DNA from: Diplonema japonicum
Lineage: Eukaryota; Euglenozoa; Diplonemea; Diplonemida; Diplonemidae
Direction of reading: 5' to 3'
Assembly: GCA_964019335.1 (NCBI GenBank)
Contig: OZ025651.1
Location: forward strand, 558,001 to 622,000
DNA: 64,000 nucleotides
Shown here: in pieces, positions 38,485-48,567 of the stretch
Layout of the letters: the number at the start of each line of letters is the position of its first letter
Numbering within the stretch: position 1 is the stretch's first letter
Translations under genes and position numbers: made by a program
The notes under the pieces: generated by a model
The model's database searches: none
What the model was told of the DNA's origin: nothing
The model's input: only the letters and a program-made list of their open reading frames with translations

Positions 38485-39738
38485 TCATCCTTCCCCAGGA
38501 TTTCTCGGCATCGGGCTAGACAAAATGGCATCAAGCGCAAGCTGTGCATCACCATGATTGTCGGTGAGGGCTTGGTAAAGAGTGTCCTCGCTGTGGTAAG
38601 GCAGGATGGCGGACAGTTCTGAAACCTTTATAGAATAATTGGCGCGGGGGTCCTTCCGAGAGGGAGGGGGGGGAGGCGAAGGCGACCGTCGCCCTTCGTC
38701 CTCTTCCTTCTGAAGATACGAAACATGGCATGTGGACTCAAAAGGACCCAAGGTAACCTGGTCAAATGTCCCAACCTCTCTAAATACCTGTCTTGGGTAG
38801 TGCAGCTTGACAACATCCCATTTCCCCTCCACGGCCCCAATAATCACCATGCCCCGCACTGGAGGCTCACCAAATACTTGCTTTGTGTGTCCTGTTTCAG
38901 CTGGTTCCTTGACACCAGCCACAATGCTGTACTTGACATTGTCCCCTATGCGGTAGACAACGCCTTCGTATTCGCCTACTATTTCAGGCTGTGCTTTTTG
39001 CCAGAATCTTTTTTTATTCTTTCGTTTTCTTTCTTTCAGTTTCGACTCTGCGCGGGGTACAGCTTCGGGGACCTCCTCCCTGTTCAAAAAATAATTAACC
39101 AACCGGTCTGGGACCAATGTGTCGCCCCATCTCGCAGCACGGTTCACCCAGGCGGGCGGACGCTTCAGGTTCAACGATTGACAGAAGAAGTCGGAGAAAT
39201 GATTGCAATTCCTCTTCATCACATGGTACGTGTTGATGGTCCATTCGGTTTGTATAGGTTTTATCACGGAAAGGTACAGATCCATCTGAGACAGGCGGGT
39301 CTCGCCTAACACGATTTGTTTCATAAAATGCGGGGTAGCCGTTTTAGGTTGTATCCAAAACACCCCTGTCATTGCCTGGTGCTCCGGGTCGCTGCTTCCC
39401 CCGAAACCCCACTCTTTTCCGTACAGTTCGATCCCTGTGTGGTACAGTCCTATCCCGACCTTATCCAAGCTTTTTTCCGATGCCAGGTTGTAGATGTTGA
39501 GGTATGCGACTGCAGGGCCCTCGCCGGGGTATTCTTCTTTTATGCTTTCGGATTTCATGAGTAAACCTTCTGCAGCGCCTGCTGCCGTTCCGTGTCTTAC
39601 TAGGAATTCTTTCAATTCGTCCTCGGCCTCGTTTGGGAACATTTCGCCTAGCATTGTTAGCTCGCTTTCATCAACCTCAGAGGATATGGAAGCAAGGCTG
39701 CCTGAGCGGTCGCGGTATACATCAAGGTGGGTCGTCAT
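38485..39738 (-). CDS. PPPDE (DeSI-type) cysteine isopeptidase with ubiquitin-binding-like ends
   Basis: 417 residues from ATG 39738; the frame upstream is Phe-coding T-run and excluded. The PPPDE fold has its catalytic His in IGLYHTGIELYGKEWGFGG and Cys in MKRNCNHFSDFFCQSL, as in deSUMOylating or deubiquitinating DeSI enzymes. N-terminal residues about 20-55 (ELTMLGEMFPNEAEDELKEF) look like a CUE domain, and the last 40 residues (VSELSAILPYHSEDTLYQAL) like another. Between them, about 265-370, is a beta-rich BAH-like region with GVVYRIGDNVKYSI. Combining a DeSI protease with two CUE-like ends points to ubiquitin chains as substrate, by inference. Confidence 0.88.
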   Translation of the reverse strand: MTTHLDVYRDRSGSLASISSEVDESELTMLGEMFPNEAEDELKEFLVRHGTAAGAAEGLLMKSESIKEEYPGEGPAVAYLNIYNLASEKSLDKVGIGLYHTGIELYGKEWGFGGSSDPEHQAMTGVFWIQPKTATPHFMKQIVLGETRLSQMDLYLSVIKPIQTEWTINTYHVMKRNCNHFSDFFCQSLNLKRPPAWVNRAARWGDTLVPDRLVNYFLNREEVPEAVPRAESKLKERKRKNKKRFWQKAQPEIVGEYEGVVYRIGDNVKYSIVAGVKEPAETGHTKQVFGEPPVRGMVIIGAVEGKWDVVKLHYPRQVFREVGTFDQVTLGPFESTCHVSYLQKEEDEGRRSPSPPPPPSRKDPRANYSIKVSELSAILPYHSEDTLYQALTDNHGDAQLALDAILSSPMPRNPGEG

Positions 39739-39800
39739 CTCCCTTCCCTTCCCTCCCCCGCCGCCCCCCTTTGAGATTATTAGGTACGATGCACAACGGG

Positions 39801-39833
<33 letters not shown>

Positions 39834-42054
39834 TGGGAGTGAATTTCCTTGTCCCCACAAACATCAGGAGAGTAAGAAAGAAAAGGAGGAGGAGGACAGG
39901 GGCCCTCCAATCTCTGTATGATTTGGTATTTGAATCACACATTAAACTTCTCTTTCCGTTCTTTTTTTTTTAATTTACTGTACCTGTTTTTTTTTTTTTT
40001 TTTTTTTTCATTTATTTATTTTTTTTAATATTTTTGTTCCCGTGGGATATAAAAAAAAGAAAGAAAAAAATAATTGTTTTAAAAAAAAGAAGGGGGAAAG
40101 GAAACCAAAAAAAAAGGGGGGGAGCATTGATCGTTCATAAAACAAAAGCCATGCACCCACCTGACAAAAGGAAAGGAGAGGGACTAAAGGAGAGGAGGGG
40201 AGGAATAAGACACCATCAACTACCATGAGTAGCCAGTGGAGGGGGGGGGGGGGGGGGGGGTGAATAGGCACGGTTCAAAAGTTTTTTTTTTTGCTCCCCC
40301 TATTGAAAGTACGGACCCCAGACCTGTTGCACACTCGATAAGGCCCAGCTGTTTTAAAAGAGGAGAGCTGAGAAGAAAAATGTAAATATAAAACCCATCA
40401 TCCAGCTAAAAGGATAAATTGGTTAAATATGGCGTATCATAACAAAATAAAAAAAAAATTTTAAATAAGAGAAAAGACACACCCTGCCGTCCTAGTCTTC
40501 CACTGGTCTTCCACTGGCCTTACGCAAGTCAAGGGATAGGTATGGACCAAATAGAACCTTACTATTGGCAGAGGCCTTCATTATTCTTTCGATTTAAAAA
40601 GAATAAATGAGGCACGAGCGCAAGATCCCGTTGCTGCCAGGATGGAAAAAAACTAGCTTTTTTCTTTCCTACAAGGGTGTCAATTATCATGGGGGGAGCA
40701 AAAAAAAAAAGCAAAAAAAAAGAGTTTCTTTTTCTCCCCCCCCCCCTCTCCTTCTTCTCCCTTAAAGAAAGAAAAGAACGACAAAGAATAATTCTTTTTT
40801 TTGTTTTTTTTTCTTTCCCTTCTCAGTATTGAGCCTTATCAAAGTGGAGACAGAATAACGGTAACAAGAATCATTCCCTTCTCTTTTTTTTTTCAAACAA
40901 AAACTGTCTGGGAAAAAAAAAGAGGGGTGGGGGGTGGAGGGGCACAAAAAAAAGAGAAAAAAAATACAACAATCAAAACACTAAAAACATCAGAAATCAA
41001 TTTTCTCTCTCTTCTTCTTTTTTTATTCACAATGCATGAGTGCTCCCCAATATAGAACCTTTTTTTTGTTCCATTTGAAAAAAAATTCACTATGATAGGA
41101 ACGAAGCGGTTAGCAGCGGCCGGCCAAAAAAAAAAAACTGAAAAAAAAAACACTTCATCATTTGTACTTTTGTTTCTTTTTTTGACCTTAGAGATCGTGT
41201 CAAAAAAAATGGAGGGGGAAAAAAAAACTACGGGCATAAAGAGGGGAATAAAAAAAATCGCTATGCTAGCAATGACCCACAACAACAACAAGAAGAAAAA
41301 AAGTGTCCGTAACAAACCAAAACAAAGAAAAAATTCAAGAAATTGTGTAGGCAAGGATGCCCGGGGGGGGGGGGGGGGGGGGGGCATTAGAAGGCCCTTC
41401 TCTGCTCCTCCTACCTTGCCCCAGAATCGGAGGGGCACCCCAGAATTCAAAAAACTAGTTTGGCGCTTCATTTCTTTATGCGCACGAGCGGAATTTTACC
41501 TAATAAAATAGCTCATTACGCTGCCATCAACTAGTTTAGTCTCGACAATAATATTGTTTTTTTTAAAAAAAAAAAGAAAGGTGGTTAACCAGCAAGCATC
41601 CCCTAAGCCTGAACTAAGTCATGAAATCGACACAAACTTAGTGCATTTCTTCTCCCTCTCAAAAAACGAATCAGGAGTACGAGAGGGGGAGGGGGGGGTA
41701 AAGAAGGAAAACAGCAAACACCAAACCATAGGATGGGAGAAGGGAGAAAGAAAAAAAAAAGGACTCTCCTCTCCTACCCTCCCTTTTTCTTTTTATTTTT
41801 TCCCCTACATATGTAGCGTTGGTCAAAAAAAAAAAACTTGGAGAATGGAAACACAGGCGGTGAAAAAAACGGGGCTATTCTTTTTTTTTTAAAGGAGAGA
41901 GAGAAATAACATCTACCGCATGACTATAAAATAAAAAAGAAAAGAAAAAAAATAATAATAATAAATAAAAGGAACGGGGGCGGGGGACTTTTCTTTTTCT
42001 TTTCTTTCAAAAAAAAAACCTTACCTTAAGCCATGAAATCATGCAACTAACCAA

Positions 42055-42086
<32 letters not shown>

Positions 42087-42199
42087 AGAAAAAGAAAGAA
42101 ACAAAACTGTTGTGATGATTATGGCAAGGATATTCGGACGGGTGTATTTTTTTTTCTTCCTTTTTTTTCATCTTCATCCATATTCTTCTTATTCTTCAT
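39739..42199. other. Long low-complexity spacer
   Basis: 2.5 kb with A, T and G runs (G-runs near 40243 and 41365), tandem TCTTCCACTGG at 40496-40517, and repeat copy 41086-41125. No credible gene; frames on either strand are homopolymer-driven. Confidence 0.8.
41086..41125 (+). repeat. Short dispersed repeat with A-tail, copy 2 (SINE-like)
   Basis: Matches 25811-25851 (TATGATAGGAACGAAG identical), then A-run. Confidence 0.4.
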
Positions 42200-44470
42200 T
42201 CAAGGCAGACACACAGCAACAAGCCCTTCACTATTACTAGGAGCCATCTGGTAACTAGGAGGGGTCGTAGGTTGCATAAGCATCATCGGGACGCTAAGCG
42301 AGTTCTGAATATTGCTCGGTGGTGGCGGTGTGCTGGGTGCCGTTGGTTTAGGAGGCTTTTCCTCCACTTCGACTGGCGCTGTGAGCTGCTCCAGAACAGC
42401 TTTAACCTTCCTCTTAATACGGGTGGAGCTGATGTTTCCTAAAGCTTCACGAAGCACTTCGCAGTACTTTTCGATAAAACCAACACTCTTCGCCTTCATC
42501 TTAACCCCCACTGTGGTCAGGATCCTGCACGCTGTCGCTATGTTGTCTTCATCTAGCACAGCACCCAGCACCTCGCCTTCCGCTGCATTCAGGGACACTG
42601 TTTTCCCAAATAGCATTGTCTGCACGCAGACATGGACCAGTGCCTCCGGCATGATCCCTTGTGAGTACAAGTCTGCCGAAAACTTGATCGCTGAGTTTCT
42701 TCTAAACCTCTCCCTCAGTTCGTGCTCTTCCAGTGCGTCCACCTGCTCTTGGGGCATGTCGTAGGTGATGTTCACGGTCTCAATGCTTGTCGTTACGGTC
42801 AGCCTGCACTTCTGCAGCAGGTGGTGTGTGAACTCATGGTACGCGAGGGACATTTCAGGGTCTGCCGACTCCACCAGCATCTTGCACACCTGTGCGTAGT
42901 CCATGGTGTTCTCCCCGTTGAAGATCCCCCTGAAGATCTCGTCCACCAACGCCACGGGCCCTTCCTGCTCCGACAGCACGCTCTGCAGCGCCTTCAGCGA
43001 GTGCTTCTCAGGTGTGTCCTTCCCTGCGATTACCTTTTCAATGTCCTGCCTCAGTGCTGTGTTGTTCCTCTCCACTTGGAAGGAGTGCGTGGGGTGCTGC
43101 GGGTTCGCCAGCGTGGAGTGCGGTGTCATGGGCTCGGATGCCTCGGAGGGGGCGAAGAAAGGTGCAGGTTTGTGGCTGTCCTGCATGTAAGGGAAGTTGT
43201 AGATGTATGGTATGGGCTGCATCCCGATCCCCATGAAGTCCCGCAGGCCGATCGTGTTCCCATACGGGTTGTGGTGCAGCTCAACGGCTTTGCAGTCGTC
43301 CGGCTGATCGAGCGTGCCGTACGGCTGTGGCGGAGGTGGCGGGGGGGGCTGGTGCTCATGGTTCTCATGACGGCGCTCATGGTGATGTTCGTGGTGGTGC
43401 TCATGGTGATGCTCATGGTGGTGCTCGTGGTGATGCTCATGGTGGGGTGACTGCTGCTGCTGGCGGTTCTTGACCCCTCCACGTGACCTTCGCGGCTTTG
43501 GTGCACCTTCGATCTTGGTGTCGTCGTCAAAAGTAACTAAACCCACCGACACGTACTCGACACCTTCGCGCTGGCAGCGCTCCTTCAACCGCTGCACCTG
43601 ATCAATGTGTCGCTGGCCGTTGGTGTGGATGTGTGCTTGTCTGAAGGAGTTCAGCACCATCGAGCAGTCCTTGCAGTAGTACCTCACCGAGCGCTGTGCC
43701 TGCTTCTCTTCGTTGTCATCGTCGGACTCTGCGAGGATGTTCTCGTGGTCGCCCCTGTCGCCCTTCCCGTTCCCCATCATTTGGTGATTCTTCCCTTTGC
43801 CCCTGCGGCGACGTTCCCTCCTTGGTGTGATCCGTGGCTCGATGCCCAGGACGTCTTCTGCGAGGAGGGCGGCTGTGGAGAGGGTCAGCGGTTCGGAGCA
43901 AGTACCGCAGATCTTGTTATGGTTTTCTTCCATCTTGAGGAGGCAGTTCCAGCAAACTGCGTGGGGGCATGAAGACAGCGAGCATGGTGCGTCCAAGGGG
44001 GCGTGGCAGGTGGCGCAGGGCTCCGGGGTTGTGGGCACGACAGGGTTGAAGACATCGGACAGCACAAGCGCGTTGTAAAATGCAGTTGCGTGAAGGTGCG
44101 AGAGCATCTCCGCCCTGCAGCTGTGCTCCATGCCGTGCCACTTGTCGTGTTTCAGTATTATCTTCAGAACAGCAAAAACATTGATGACAACGAACCTGCG
44201 CAGGCCCACCACTGCCAGGCCGTCCTCCTTGTTCCGCAACACCTCCTTCTCCTCTCTCTTGAAGAATGTGTTGACGTACCGTATCTCTCGCTTCAACTTC
44301 TCTCTAAACAAAACGCTTTCCGCTAAACACTGTTTTAGTTCCTTGTAGTTCAGGTACACTCTCCCATCATTGCGCACTCTGTTCAACAGCTTCCCAAACT
44401 TCATGCTCTCGCTTAACACGTTGATGCCCTGCGGCCTCCATCCTCCGTTGCTTTCGGGGTCCATATGCAT
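42200..44470 (-). CDS. SPX - RING - C2H2 - MIF4G multidomain protein
   Basis: 756 residues from ATG 44470, the first Met after an acceptor-like TTTGTTTACAAG; the SPX domain itself starts at Met23 (MKFGKLL, 44404), which may be the true start. SPX (23-140) has YLNYKELKQCL and the basic KIILKHDK that binds inositol pyrophosphates. A RING finger (152-191) reads CATC...CPHAVCWNC...CGTC. A U1-like C2H2 finger CKDC...HIHTNGQRH follows near 275, then a His/Glu repeat tract (HHE units, DNA 43370-43445). The last 300 residues resemble a MIF4G HEAT domain (VDEIFRGIFNGENTMDYAQV). SPX-RING ligases such as plant NLA regulate phosphate transporters; the MIF4G end would link this to translation or mRNA. No intron. 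Confidence 0.85.
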   Translation of the reverse strand: MHMDPESNGGWRPQGINVLSESMKFGKLLNRVRNDGRVYLNYKELKQCLAESVLFREKLKREIRYVNTFFKREEKEVLRNKEDGLAVVGLRRFVVINVFAVLKIILKHDKWHGMEHSCRAEMLSHLHATAFYNALVLSDVFNPVVPTTPEPCATCHAPLDAPCSLSSCPHAVCWNCLLKMEENHNKICGTCSEPLTLSTAALLAEDVLGIEPRITPRRERRRRGKGKNHQMMGNGKGDRGDHENILAESDDDNEEKQAQRSVRYYCKDCSMVLNSFRQAHIHTNGQRHIDQVQRLKERCQREGVEYVSVGLVTFDDDTKIEGAPKPRRSRGGVKNRQQQQSPHHEHHHEHHHEHHHEHHHEHHHERRHENHEHQPPPPPPPQPYGTLDQPDDCKAVELHHNPYGNTIGLRDFMGIGMQPIPYIYNFPYMQDSHKPAPFFAPSEASEPMTPHSTLANPQHPTHSFQVERNNTALRQDIEKVIAGKDTPEKHSLKALQSVLSEQEGPVALVDEIFRGIFNGENTMDYAQVCKMLVESADPEMSLAYHEFTHHLLQKCRLTVTTSIETVNITYDMPQEQVDALEEHELRERFRRNSAIKFSADLYSQGIMPEALVHVCVQTMLFGKTVSLNAAEGEVLGAVLDEDNIATACRILTTVGVKMKAKSVGFIEKYCEVLREALGNISSTRIKRKVKAVLEQLTAPVEVEEKPPKPTAPSTPPPPSNIQNSLSVPMMLMQPTTPPSYQMAPSNSEGLVAVCLP

Positions 44471-44960
44471 CGTGCCCCTTGCCCTTGATCTGCAGTGCGG
44501 CCTTGTAAACAAACGAAACAAGAGAAAGAAAAGAATAATTTACTAGCAAAACAGAACAATAGACTCAACTAAAAAAGAAAAAAAGGTTAAAGGCCACATG
44601 CTTGATCGACAGGTGTGCATACGATTTAGCGAAACGGCAAAAGCAAGGGTGCGGACACCCAGCCCAGCAATAAAAGAGGGGGGGGGGGGGGTGAATACGC
44701 AAATAAAACTAACGCACACAGACAAGACCAGCTTATCAATAGAGGGGAATAGTTTACTTTATTACCCCCTTAATTTTTCAGTTACCAATGGTCCTCGTTT
44801 TCTACCGTGCTCACGTCCAGCTAAGGTGCGACACTCGACAAACCGAGAGTGGGAGGTGATGGTGGGATGGTGGGTGGTGAGGGGACGAAGAGAAAAAGAT
44901 CTACAAAAAAAAAAAAAAAAAAAAAAAAAAAACAAAGGCTTCTCTACGAAGGCTCGTCCC
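44471..44960. other. Intergenic spacer
   Basis: Unique sequence with a G-run at 44681 and A-run at 44905-44932; no convincing frame. Confidence 0.75.
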
Positions 44961-47114
44961 CTAGGGCACGGATCGTCCTCTGTAGCCTCTATATGAGCTT
45001 TTATCCAATGCTTGCAGGAACGCAGGGGGTTTGGGGCTGTAGACAGGGGAAGTTGTCTGAGGGACAGATACTGACCGCTGTGGGGGAGTCCCTAAGATAG
45101 TAAGCTGCCGTTTTTTCAAGTTGTAGATGGACTCTAGGACGCACGAGTAGGTAGGTTTGGTGAGCTGTTCACCGCTGTACACGATGCCCAGCTTCATAGG
45201 GGGATAAGGGATCGTGGCTTTCTGCTTCTTAGTAACTACATTTGCTTTCTGCTTCTCTGCCGCAGGCTTCCTCGCCCTGAATCGCTTCTTATTATCCTCC
45301 ATCAGCAGTCGTCTCTTCATGATCACAAGGCTCTCACCTGACTGTGCGCTCTTGCTGTACTCATCTCGCGCTGCTTGCAAGTTCAGCTGCCCGTTCATGA
45401 AATGTGGATCTCGAGAAAGGTGCTCTTTCATCTTGTCTACAAGTTTTTTCCGCTCCGCTGCCTCTAGCTCCTCTTGTCGCAGCAGCTTCTCATGCCCCGT
45501 CACAGGTTGCCTCCTCAGTGCGATGAAACTCGGTGGTGCTAGGTACGTGTCGCAGAAATCGATATTCTTCATCGCCCGCAGTTTGTCAGCGATGAGGTTT
45601 TCGCCGTTCTCGGTACACCACAGCAGCACCTCGTTCTGCATGCGGGATATCCAGTCGAGAGGGAGCGGGTTCAGCACGGAGTACATCCGCTTCACGTCCT
45701 CAGGGTTCAAGTAGAACGCCTCACAGGGCGTCAGGCACTTGATGTTCTGCTTGTGCAGCGTTGATGCCATCACCTCCCAGAACCCCACCACACTGCCGTG
45801 GTCCAGACGCGTGCCGAAGGCGTCGTTGGTTTTCGCCCCGCCCATCACCAGCGCCTCGCCCTTCGTAAGAATGTAAACCGCTTGTGCATCTAGCAGCTTG
45901 TCTGTAAGCATCTTCCCCTGCTGGAAGGATATGGGTTTGAAGAGCTTCTTCGCCTCTGCTATGATCGGCACGGGCCACTCAGAGAACAAAGGGACTGTAC
46001 GTAGTGTTTGGAGGGGCACTTGCACCTCGTAATGTTGTCGTCTGCTGTTGAGTTTGTGCAGCAGCTGCTTGCGCAGGTCGGAATACTCTCTGGGCTGTGT
46101 GGCAAAGTAAGGGCGGAGGTACGTGACCGGCAGCTGCCACATCCAGCAGCCCGACAGGGAGGTGACGGTAGACGAGTGCGATGCGCTGGAAGAAGAGAGG
46201 GCGTCCTCGGCACCGAGAAGACCGTGCATCACAACAGGAAACAACTTGTTGACCTTCTTGATGCGTTTGACCTCAATGATCTCAGTGCACTCTACGTTAC
46301 CTTTTATCAACAGAAAAACACACTCAGCAGCCTGGCCTTGTTTGAACACATGGCCCATGGGGGGTATGTATAGTGGTGTAGCGCATGATGTGATGGCGTT
46401 CAGGTCCACGTCGGACCACTCAGCAAACAGCGTCGACCTTCTCAGGTCTGCGTTTGTGAGGCCCACCTCTTCCATTTTCCGCATAATACGGGCAGTGGCA
46501 ACCTCTTTAGCGGTGGTCTTGCCCTCTGGTGAGAGGAGCTTCTCCATTCTGTTGACGTCGTAGACCCACAGCACGGTGTCCGTGTCTGCTGTGTAGCGCC
46601 ACGGTGAAGGCAGCACGTCGATCGATGTGGCGGGTGTATCTCCCACCCACCCCTGGCTCACAGCGTACCCGTCGTCTCGTAACACACGGCCGGACTTGAT
46701 GAGAAATGTGGTTGTGGTAACAGCATCCTTTTGTATCAAGGTGGTGCCCTTTGGGACGGATATCATGATGAGCGCGTGGCTTACACGAAACAAATCTTTT
46801 TGCCCCAGCATGCAGCACACCTCGTGCCGAACAAGCATGCTTTCCGGCGGCAATTCTGTGTAATATTTCTGCCGTATTCGTGTTGCATCCGGTGGTATCG
46901 TGACCTGTATCTGCTGCCACACAGGAAGGAGCTTCAATCTCAGCACACGCAAGGCCTTGCGTTCCCGTGCCGCTTCCCCGAATGATTTTGCGAACGCTGC
47001 GAGTGCCCAGTGGTGCATTATGTGCAAGCTTCGGAGAGCACTCATTTGCTCTCTCTTCTCCGCCTCTTCCCGCACCTCAGCAGTGAAGATCTTAGGACCG
47101 TCATCATAGGACAT
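44961..47114 (-). CDS. Protein with three cyclic-nucleotide-binding-like domains
   Basis: 717 residues from ATG 47114 (MSYDDG); the frame upstream of it is not convincing. Three CAP_ED/CNB-like beta-barrels can be seen: MISVPKGTTLIQKDAVTTTT ... LIKSGRV; LYIPPMGHVFKQGQAAECVF ... LIKGNVE; ISFQQGKMLTDKLLDAQAVY ... LTKGEAL with GSVVGFWEVM. None has a clean phosphate-binding cassette (G-E-x-A-L-x-x-x-P-R-A/T-A), so they may no longer bind cAMP/cGMP. The C-terminal 200 residues are basic and helical. No membrane segment, so this is not a channel. Such CNB-repeat proteins are common in flagellate protists and often axonemal; that role is inference. Confidence 0.8.
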   Translation of the reverse strand: MSYDDGPKIFTAEVREEAEKREQMSALRSLHIMHHWALAAFAKSFGEAARERKALRVLRLKLLPVWQQIQVTIPPDATRIRQKYYTELPPESMLVRHEVCCMLGQKDLFRVSHALIMISVPKGTTLIQKDAVTTTTFLIKSGRVLRDDGYAVSQGWVGDTPATSIDVLPSPWRYTADTDTVLWVYDVNRMEKLLSPEGKTTAKEVATARIMRKMEEVGLTNADLRRSTLFAEWSDVDLNAITSCATPLYIPPMGHVFKQGQAAECVFLLIKGNVECTEIIEVKRIKKVNKLFPVVMHGLLGAEDALSSSSASHSSTVTSLSGCWMWQLPVTYLRPYFATQPREYSDLRKQLLHKLNSRRQHYEVQVPLQTLRTVPLFSEWPVPIIAEAKKLFKPISFQQGKMLTDKLLDAQAVYILTKGEALVMGGAKTNDAFGTRLDHGSVVGFWEVMASTLHKQNIKCLTPCEAFYLNPEDVKRMYSVLNPLPLDWISRMQNEVLLWCTENGENLIADKLRAMKNIDFCDTYLAPPSFIALRRQPVTGHEKLLRQEELEAAERKKLVDKMKEHLSRDPHFMNGQLNLQAARDEYSKSAQSGESLVIMKRRLLMEDNKKRFRARKPAAEKQKANVVTKKQKATIPYPPMKLGIVYSGEQLTKPTYSCVLESIYNLKKRQLTILGTPPQRSVSVPQTTSPVYSPKPPAFLQALDKSSYRGYRGRSVP

Positions 47115-47400
47115 CAACACTGAATGGGTTACTGTACTGGCATAGGGCGACGAATAAAAACGTTTGTAAAATAAAGGAAAGGGACCGAGGTGACTGGGAA
47201 CTATTGGGTGCTTCAAAAAAAAAAGAACATGTCCAAAGTTTCTCCTTTTGTCAGTGCCCCCCCTCCCTTTTTTTATTTTATTTTTGCATTTATTCTTCTT
47301 CTCTTCGTTTCCTTTTCGTTCTATCTTTGTCGTTGCGGCAGGGGAAGGTAGATTAGACATCCGGCAGTCAGCCCCTTACAACAAACAAAGAGTGCTATGC

Positions 47401-48495
47401 TCACATCACGCTGCAGGACGAGGAGTAATAGGTGGGTTTCCATCCAGAGATCTCGCAGACTTTGTCGAGGAGCTCGTCCCCCGTGAGGCAGGGTGAGGTC
47501 TTCGCCGTCTCGGCTTGTCTGATAAGCGTAATGAGAGCATCGTTAACGGGTGTGGGGATGGCATGCTTAGCGGCAGTGTCGGCAAGAGTGCCGTTAAGGT
47601 AGGCTATCTCCGAAGGTCGTCCACCCATGATGTCCTCAAGCATGCTGGAGCCGGCCCTCTCGTCGATAGAAACGAGCCCCTTGGCCACCCTCGTGAAGAC
47701 GGTGTCAGGGACTTCCAAGGCATACGGCATGTACAGGGGAGGGATAGCCATAATCTTAGCTGGCGTGACCCCCTCCGCCTGGCACACCTTCAACCCCTCG
47801 CGCATCGCAGCCGCCCACACCATCCTGTAAGGCTGCTGCCTGAGCTGTCGCGACAGGGGCAAACCAGATAACGCATTCACCGCGTTGTTCGTGTTGATAA
47901 GAAGCTTCGCCCACTTAACGCTCATCACATCATCCACTGTGCTGCAGTCTATCTTAGCGGTGGTGAGGACAGCCGTCAGTGCTGTCGTCACGGGGTGTGC
48001 GTCCAGAAGGATGAGCCCGCTAGTGGTTTTCACCATTGTTGCAGGCGGTACCATGATGACGTTCGGCCCGAACATGCCATTCACCACTCTGTGCTGGGGG
48101 TAGGTGTTTCGCAGCAGCGACACGGAGTCGAGCCCGTTGCACATGGACACAATGAGCGCGCCCTCAGGGATCTTAGGGGGAGTCTTCAGCCCCTTGATGT
48201 GCTGCGTCTTCAGCGTCACAAGCACAACATCAAGCTCGTTCAAGGGCTTCCCAGCTTCCTCATCCTCAGGGAGCCTGAACTCCAACTCTTCAATTGGCAA
48301 TGTGGTCAGCCCAGTGCCCTCTTCCACACTCAAACCTTTCGCCTCCACAATCTCCTTCCACATCCTTTCCCTCCCGAAGAATGTCACCTTTGCCATTTTT
48401 GACGCCTGCAATACACTACCTAGATATAGTCCAATGAGGCCGGCCCCAAGGACACCTACCTTCAGCGGGTTCTCCTGCGTTGGCTGCAGTGTCAT
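47401..48495 (-). CDS. Ketopantoate-reductase-like (ApbA/PanE) oxidoreductase with CaaX end
   Basis: 364 residues from ATG 48495. Rossmann NAD(P) fold LKVGVLGAGLIGLYLGSVL at residues 11-30; SMCNGLDS where ketopantoate reductases have QNG; the C-terminal ApbA domain has the likely catalytic lysine in SVKWAKLLINTNNAVNALSG and PSEIAYLNG. Typical members reduce 2-dehydropantoate to pantoate for coenzyme A. The last residues, SSCSVM, form a textbook farnesylation CaaX box, very unusual for a metabolic reductase, so a membrane-bound or different role is possible. The stop lies only 286 bp from the next gene's start on the low-coordinate side. Confidence 0.88.
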   Translation of the reverse strand: MTLQPTQENPLKVGVLGAGLIGLYLGSVLQASKMAKVTFFGRERMWKEIVEAKGLSVEEGTGLTTLPIEELEFRLPEDEEAGKPLNELDVVLVTLKTQHIKGLKTPPKIPEGALIVSMCNGLDSVSLLRNTYPQHRVVNGMFGPNVIMVPPATMVKTTSGLILLDAHPVTTALTAVLTTAKIDCSTVDDVMSVKWAKLLINTNNAVNALSGLPLSRQLRQQPYRMVWAAAMREGLKVCQAEGVTPAKIMAIPPLYMPYALEVPDTVFTRVAKGLVSIDERAGSSMLEDIMGGRPSEIAYLNGTLADTAAKHAIPTPVNDALITLIRQAETAKTSPCLTGDELLDKVCEISGWKPTYYSSSCSVM

Positions 48496-48567
48496 CTTGT
48501 TTATTTTTGTTTAATAAGTTGTCTGTTGACATTAACAAGAGCAAGGGGTTACTAGCAAATACTGACC

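Noticed and set aside
40893-41471. 192-codon minus-strand ORF
   Set aside because: Driven by homopolymers and the A-tailed repeat; no domain and no ordinary coding composition.
42722-43450. Long plus-strand ORF opposite the SPX fusion gene
   Set aside because: It is the mirror of the coding strand; the Val/Leu-Met runs come from the reverse of the His-Glu repeats. The minus frame has full domains.
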